From: Arachis hypogaea
Lineage: Eukaryota; Streptophyta; Magnoliopsida; Fabales; Fabaceae
Assembly: GCF_003086295.3 (NCBI RefSeq)
Contig: NC_092045.1
Location: 20,877,758-20,941,757 of the forward strand
Length of the DNA stretch: 64,000 nucleotides
Direction: 5' to 3'
Each line of letters opens with the position of its first letter. Positions within the stretch are counted from its first letter, which is position 1. This document shows positions 57,600-64,000 of this stretch, piece by piece. The translations under genes and the position numbers were made by a program. Under the pieces are notes generated by a model. It worked only from the letters and a program-made list of their open reading frames with translations, did not search any database and was not told the DNA's origin.

Positions 57600-60500
57600 T
57601 GTAACACCCTACCATACAGAGTCTTATGCTTAAGTCATAATTCAAGATGGCAAGGTATTACGACCTCTAAAATAAAAATTTAGTACATATAGTAGTATGA
57701 ATGATTGATTATAACTAGGAGCCTTTGTAGAAAAAGGGGTAAACAAAAACCGCAACCTTAAAGCGCAACACTCCGATCGATAACGTAATGAAAAGGATAA
57801 TCCAACGCGTGATTATATATAAACAGAGGAGTGTCAAAAACAGGAATATCAAGACTCAAAATCGGCTGCGAAGATAACGGTCCGAGTATAACAATATATA
57901 CATATGATAAAATAAGGAAAACCCAAAGGAAACCAAAGGGACACAAATACATAACACCTATTCTCCAAAATCTCCCATAAGAGGAGTCATCACAGTTTGT
58001 ATTATTTAATGGAGATAAAAGTATCTAAGCAGAACATATAAACCAAACATAGCCCGAGAACAAAGGATCTTCGCAATAAGAGAAGTCTCCAGCATGCCTC
58101 AACGGGACACCTCACGTCCTGCATCTGAAAACCACAAATCCGCATGGGTGAGAACTAGAGGTTCCCAGTAGGTAACAGCTTCCACATATATAATACATAA
58201 TAATAGAGGAAAGCCGAAGGCAATCCTAGAACTTCCTCCAAATAATATCAAAGCTTATAAACAAACTAAACCATAAAGGGCATCTGACTAAAGATTCTTC
58301 AGTCTAACTAATACTTTCCTTTCCAATTCCTTCAGACCTCCCGACACCAGCAGGAGTATAAAGTAGCAACACAGTTATATCAAGCAAGAAATATACAATT
58401 AGGAACAAGTAAGGCATTTAGACATTAGCAAGTAATATGCAGTCAAATAGGCAATCTCAAACAATTCACATAATATGCATATGATGAATGCCTGTCCCTA
58501 GTGGCTGATGATATCATCTGTCGGTTATAGAGCCAACCCGACAAGTCCTGGTAGCTAACCATTGGACTGTCCTCTGTCACGCATCCCCAACTCGAGTTAT
58601 ACTCATCATAAACTTGATCATAATCATGATCTATATCCATCACCTTCACTGGTGAATATTTACGGGGGCGAGCTCATCCGGGTCTTTCACAGTGCCCGGC
58701 CACACTTATGACATAGGGTCAAAAGAGTATCAAGTCTCAACCTGGAGCACGTGGTGGCTAGCCACTGCTACTACCCAGGGAAACTCGTATCTCCGATAGT
58801 GGAAGTGCAAATCACAATTATCAATAATTCAGCATAAACATGCATGAATTCTCATCCATGGATCAACATCCATATTAGCCATTCCGGCTCACGGTTAAAT
58901 CCATAACCAGCCAATATCCATAGCATACACAGCTATTCCGGCTCACGGTTCAATCCGGAACCAGCCAATATTCATAGCATACACAGCTATTCCGGCTCAC
59001 GGTTCAATCCAGAACCAGCCAATTCATAAACAATTACAGCCCTTCGGCCAATGGCATAACAAGCACTTCCACCACCATCCTCCACATCTCACATAATCAT
59101 CAATGATCCTCATTGATTATTCATTTTCCCATGCTTCACTCGCAAGTTACCACATCCACTAGCTCCTTCCTCATAGCTAGGCTTATCATAATGATTTAAG
59201 ATGTAAGTGGTGAGATCGGAGGCTCAGAAGTATGAAATTTGGCTTTTAAAACTCAAAAATCAACTTTGGGATGAAAACAGGTCCGCGCGTACGCGCACCC
59301 CGTGCATGCGTGAATGGCCTCAAAAACTTCATCGACGCGCAAGCGTCATGCACGCTAACGCGTGGATTAAAAATTTGCCAATAGACGCGTAAGCGTCAAC
59401 CACGCGTACGCGTGGGTGTTCTCGTGCCCCAGGCACAACACTGGCACTGTTCTGGCATAACTCTTTGGAAAATGGCTGGGCATTGGGTGCAGCACCATCG
59501 GCGCGCCCGCGCACATCACGCGTACGCGTGTATGGCATTTTCGGGAAGAACGGCGCGCACGCGCCAAGTGCGCCCACGCGCAAGGGGTCATTCTGCTAAA
59601 ACATTTTCTAAGTTAAAAGCTGCAGAATTTAGCAATTTGAACCCCAATCTTCCAACGGACATAACTTTCTCATTTTAAATCGTTTTTCACCCGTTCTTTG
59701 AACGGCAATGGACATCCCGGATCCAATTTCATTTCTAAATAGATTTGGCATAAAACAGAGATCCGTAGTCCAAGTTATGTTCCACCAAAGTATGCCCAAA
59801 AACCATGTTTTCATAAAACCACAAAGTGCCATTTTCAAAACAAGCCATTTCCAACTCTTTTCAAATCATCAAAACATGCCATTTTCATACCTTTCCTTTG
59901 AAATCAATCAAATACATCAATTTCAACATCAAGCCTCCTCAACTCACACATTGACACTTTACCACAATATACAAAATTACTATCTCATCATTCTAACCAC
60001 TTCACCCAAGTGGCTCAAACTCAAATATATTGACATATCATATACTCTTACTCATGCCAATTCTCAACAACACCAATTCCAATAAATCATCATTGTACAC
60101 AATCAATATCATACTCACCATCAACATGGTCCAACCCACAATTCAACCATAACCAATTATCAAGCATATATCACAACATGCATATTTCTCATACATCATA
60201 CCACCAAGGCATCAATAATCATCATCACATATATGACCACATCATATATCTCAATCATTCAACACATCAACCATTCAATGCCTATCTTAGGGCCTCTAGC
60301 CTAAGTATTTCCTACCACATTACATATTAGATACGGGAAACCGAAACCATACCTTAGCCGATTTTCCAGCTCCACCGGACACTTCCAAACCACTTATCCA
60401 CAAGCTCTCAAGGCCTCAAAACCTCCAAGAACAGATTTTTCACCACCAAACCTTTTCAACTTTTCAAAATCACCAATCAAGCTCCAATATCCACACATAC

Positions 60501-61132
60501 ACAACTAAGCCACAATCATCATACCCATACACAACATCTCAAAAACCCAAACATCATAAAAATCACAAATCACACTAGGGTTGAGAATCTTACCACACCT
60601 AAGGTCCAAGGAGACAAGATTAGCCTTCTCCTTCAAGAGAGTTGGGTCCTATAACATCAAAGAACCCAAAATCTCAACATTTCACCCATGAAACTCGAAA
60701 ATAAGGGCTGAGATTTCGAACAGCAACACGTGGCTTACCTCAAGATTGGTTGTATGGGTTTTGTAGAGCTCTCCGTGGTGAACGCGTGGCCGCAAACAGG
60801 GCGGCAATCGGAGCTCTAGATCAAAGTTATGGTGGTTTGAAGATCAAGTGAGAGAGAGAAGTTGAGAGAATGTTCTTCCCTTCCTCTCCACCATTTCAGC
60901 TTGTGTGTGTAACAAATGAGGAGAGAGAGTGCTGAAAACTAGGGTTTTGGTTAAGTTATGTTGGGCCAAGGGCCCACTTTGGGTCCAATTGGCCCGGTTT
61001 GGCCTGTTCGGTCCAATCTTGGTCCGAATTCTATAAAATTGGTACCGAAATTCTCGTCTCAATCTCCTCTATCACATTTAGCCATAAATCACATTTTAGG
61101 ATTTCTAGAATAATTCTCATTTATGAGGATTA
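57600..61132 (-). repeat. 5' LTR of element D, runs into the assembly gap
   Basis: Homologous over its whole length to 49308-52897 but carries many single-base deletions, mostly in homopolymer runs. The last few bases before the gap (from about 61125) diverge from the other LTR. Confidence 0.9.
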
Positions 61133-62132
61133 NNNNNNNNNNNNNNNNNNNNNNNNNNNNNNNNNNNNNNNNNNNNNNNNNNNNNNNNNNNNNNNNNNNN
61201 NNNNNNNNNNNNNNNNNNNNNNNNNNNNNNNNNNNNNNNNNNNNNNNNNNNNNNNNNNNNNNNNNNNNNNNNNNNNNNNNNNNNNNNNNNNNNNNNNNNN
61301 NNNNNNNNNNNNNNNNNNNNNNNNNNNNNNNNNNNNNNNNNNNNNNNNNNNNNNNNNNNNNNNNNNNNNNNNNNNNNNNNNNNNNNNNNNNNNNNNNNNN
61401 NNNNNNNNNNNNNNNNNNNNNNNNNNNNNNNNNNNNNNNNNNNNNNNNNNNNNNNNNNNNNNNNNNNNNNNNNNNNNNNNNNNNNNNNNNNNNNNNNNNN
61501 NNNNNNNNNNNNNNNNNNNNNNNNNNNNNNNNNNNNNNNNNNNNNNNNNNNNNNNNNNNNNNNNNNNNNNNNNNNNNNNNNNNNNNNNNNNNNNNNNNNN
61601 NNNNNNNNNNNNNNNNNNNNNNNNNNNNNNNNNNNNNNNNNNNNNNNNNNNNNNNNNNNNNNNNNNNNNNNNNNNNNNNNNNNNNNNNNNNNNNNNNNNN
61701 NNNNNNNNNNNNNNNNNNNNNNNNNNNNNNNNNNNNNNNNNNNNNNNNNNNNNNNNNNNNNNNNNNNNNNNNNNNNNNNNNNNNNNNNNNNNNNNNNNNN
61801 NNNNNNNNNNNNNNNNNNNNNNNNNNNNNNNNNNNNNNNNNNNNNNNNNNNNNNNNNNNNNNNNNNNNNNNNNNNNNNNNNNNNNNNNNNNNNNNNNNNN
61901 NNNNNNNNNNNNNNNNNNNNNNNNNNNNNNNNNNNNNNNNNNNNNNNNNNNNNNNNNNNNNNNNNNNNNNNNNNNNNNNNNNNNNNNNNNNNNNNNNNNN
62001 NNNNNNNNNNNNNNNNNNNNNNNNNNNNNNNNNNNNNNNNNNNNNNNNNNNNNNNNNNNNNNNNNNNNNNNNNNNNNNNNNNNNNNNNNNNNNNNNNNNN
62101 NNNNNNNNNNNNNNNNNNNNNNNNNNNNNNNN
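61133..62132. other. Assembly gap, exactly 1000 N
   Basis: A run of 1000 N, a conventional placeholder size. True length and content are unknown. Confidence 0.99.
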
Positions 62133-64000
62133 AACCAGCCAATATTCATAAACAATTACGGCCCTTCGGCCAATGGCATACAAGCACTTCCACCACCATC
62201 CTCCACATCTCACATAATCATCAATGATCCTCATTGATTATTCATTTTCCCATGCTTCACTCGCAAGTTACCACATCCACTAGCTCTTCCTCATAGCTAG
62301 CTATCATAATGATTTAAGATGTAAGTGGTGAGATCGGAGGCTAGAAGTATGAATTTGCTTTTAAAACTCAAAAATCAACTTTGGGATGAAAACAGGTCCC
62401 GCGTACGCGCACCCCACGCGCATGCGTGATGGCCTCAAAAACTTCATCGACGCGCAAGCGTCAGCACGCTAACGCGTGGATTAAAAATTTGCAATAGACG
62501 CGTAAGCGTCAACCACGCGTACGCGTGGGTGTTCTCGTGCCCCAGGCACAACACTGGCACAGTTCTGGCATACTCTCTGGAAAATGGCTGGGCATTGGGT
62601 GCAGCACCATCGGCGCGCCCGCGCACATCACGCTACGCGTGATGGCATTTTCGGGAAGAACGGCGCGCACGCGCCAAGTGCGCCCACGCGCAAGGGGTCA
62701 TTCTGCTAAAAATTTTCTAAGTTAAAAGCTGCAGAATTACAATTTGAACCCCAATCTTCCAACGGACATAACTTTCTCATTTTAAATCGTTTTTCACCCG
62801 TTCTTTGAACGGCATGGACATCCCGATCCAATTTCATTTCTAAATAGATTTGGCATAAAACAGAGATCCGTAGTCCAAGTTATGTCCACCAAAGTATGCC
62901 CAAAAACCATGTTTTTCATAAAAACCACAAGTGCCATTTTCAAAACAAGCCATTTCAACTCTTTTCAAAATCAATCAAAACATGCCATTTTCATACCTTT
63001 CTTTGAAATCAATCAAATACATCAATTTCAACATCAAGCCTCCTCAACTCACACATTGACACTTACCACAATATACAAAATACTATCTCATCATTCTAAC
63101 CCACTTCACCCAAGTGGCTCAAACTCAAATATATTGACATATCATATACTCTACTCATGCCAATTCTCAACAACACCAATTCCAATAAATCATCATTGTA
63201 CACAATCAATATCATACTCACCATCAACATGGTCCAACCCACAATTCAACCATAACCAATTATCAAGCATATATCACAACATGCATATTTCTCATACATC
63301 ATACCACCAAGCATCATAATCATCATCACATATATGACCACATCATATATCTCAATCATTCAACAACATCAACCATTCAATGCCTATCTTAGGGCCTCTA
63401 GCCTAAGTATTTCCTACCACATTACATATTAGATACGGGAAACCGAAACCATACCTTAGCCGATTTTCCCAAGCTCCACCGGAACACTTCCAAACCACTT
63501 ATCCACAAGCTCTCAAGGCCTCAAAACCTCCAAGAACAGATTTTTCACCACCAAACCCTTTTCAAACTTTTCAAAATCACCAATCAAGCTCCAATATCCA
63601 CACATACACAACCTAAGCCACAATCATCATACCCATACACAACATCTCAAAACCAAACATCATAAAAATCAAAATCACACTAGGGTTGAGAATCTTACCA
63701 CACCCAAGGTCCAAGGAGACAAGATTAGCCTTCTCCTTCAAGAGAGTTGGGTCCTATAACATCAAAGAACCCAAAATCTCAACATTTCACCCATGAAACT
63801 CGAAAATAAGGGCTGAGATTTCGAACAGAAACACGTGGCTTACCTCAAGATTGGTTGTATGGGTTTTGTAGAGCTCTCCGCGGTGAACGCGTGGCCGCAA
63901 ACGAGGCGGCAATCGGAGCTCTAGATCAAAAGTTATGGTGGTTTGAAGATCAAGTGAGAGAGAGAAGTTGAGAGAAGTTCTTCCCTTCCTCTCCACCATT
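62133..64000 (-). repeat. Third copy of the element D LTR, partial
   Basis: Corresponds to about 50735-52617 of the left LTR, in the same orientation. Starts at the gap and runs off the window. Has still more one-base deletions than the copy at 57600. It could be an LTR of a second D-type element or a duplicated contig end. Confidence 0.88.

Larger units (their letters stand above)
49308..61132 (-). mobile_element. Ty3/gypsy chromovirus-like element D, nearly complete
   Basis: Minus-strand element: 5' LTR from 57600 to the assembly gap, initiator-Met primer site, gag-pol (57407-52934), purine-rich tract and 3' LTR (49308-52897). LTRs of about 3.6 kb, the iMet primer site and a chromodomain-like C-terminus fit the Tekay/Del clade. 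Two nonsense codons and one frameshift inactivate it, but the rest is well preserved, so it is a young copy. It disrupts element E. Confidence 0.88.

Noticed and set aside
60999..62237. Very long open frames on both strands
   Set aside because: They consist of the 1000-N gap translated as unknown residues.

Overview
This window is plant nuclear DNA and almost all of it is transposable elements. It is AT-rich and holds nested LTR retrotransposons with tRNA-Asp-type and initiator-Met primer sites, a CACTA element with a TNP2 gene, a hAT element, a LINE and (TA)n microsatellites. The style of the LTRs, including paired GCGTT..AACGC motifs and a 1.5-kb LTR family, resembles what I know of legume genomes and especially Arachis (peanut). 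That identification is an inference, not proven here.

Layout. 1-3539: the 5' end of a minus-strand Ty3/gypsy (Athila-like) element, 'family A', with a decayed gag, primer site and 5' LTR. 3540-4023: a CACTA terminus remnant. 5205-7211: a non-autonomous hAT element with a perfect 8-bp target duplication. 8036-9304: the only convincing host gene, a single-exon carboxylesterase-like (CXE) gene with a TATA box, a tandemly duplicated N-terminal leader and a lost catalytic serine. 9713-11816: a 5'-truncated LINE with a 16-bp target duplication. 12641-41981: a CACTA (En/Spm) element of about 29 kb with matching termini and a TCT duplication. It carries a broken TNP2 gene and a broken second transposase gene, and has been enlarged by insertions: a Tourist-like MITE (13327-14025), a solo LTR of family B (15381-16828), a solo LTR of family A (19797-21321), and a non-autonomous LTR element C (24915-40273) that itself contains non-autonomous element B (29475-35983). 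42314 onward: another CACTA-like end and a spliced gene fragment (44700-45483). About 45660-49307: truncated LTR element E. 49308 to the end: a chromovirus-like Ty3/gypsy element D with 3.6-kb LTRs and a nearly complete gag-pol, then a 1000-N assembly gap and a further LTR copy.

The most interesting signals are in the retroelements. (1) A hairpin with constant loop AGGA (one GGGA) and changing but still complementary stems sits just upstream of the polypurine tract or a PPT-like G-rich stretch in elements B, C and E. (2) Every LTR family carries a cluster of short CpG-rich inverted repeats, with a different sequence in each family; in B, C and E the cluster sits shortly upstream of a TATA box. 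(3) Elements B and C encode related proteins of unknown function in the gag position and have no pol. (4) C and E also carry copies of a second, 'plant transposon protein'-like ORF. Order of events by nesting: CACTA first, then the solo LTRs and C inserted into it, then B into C; separately, D into E.
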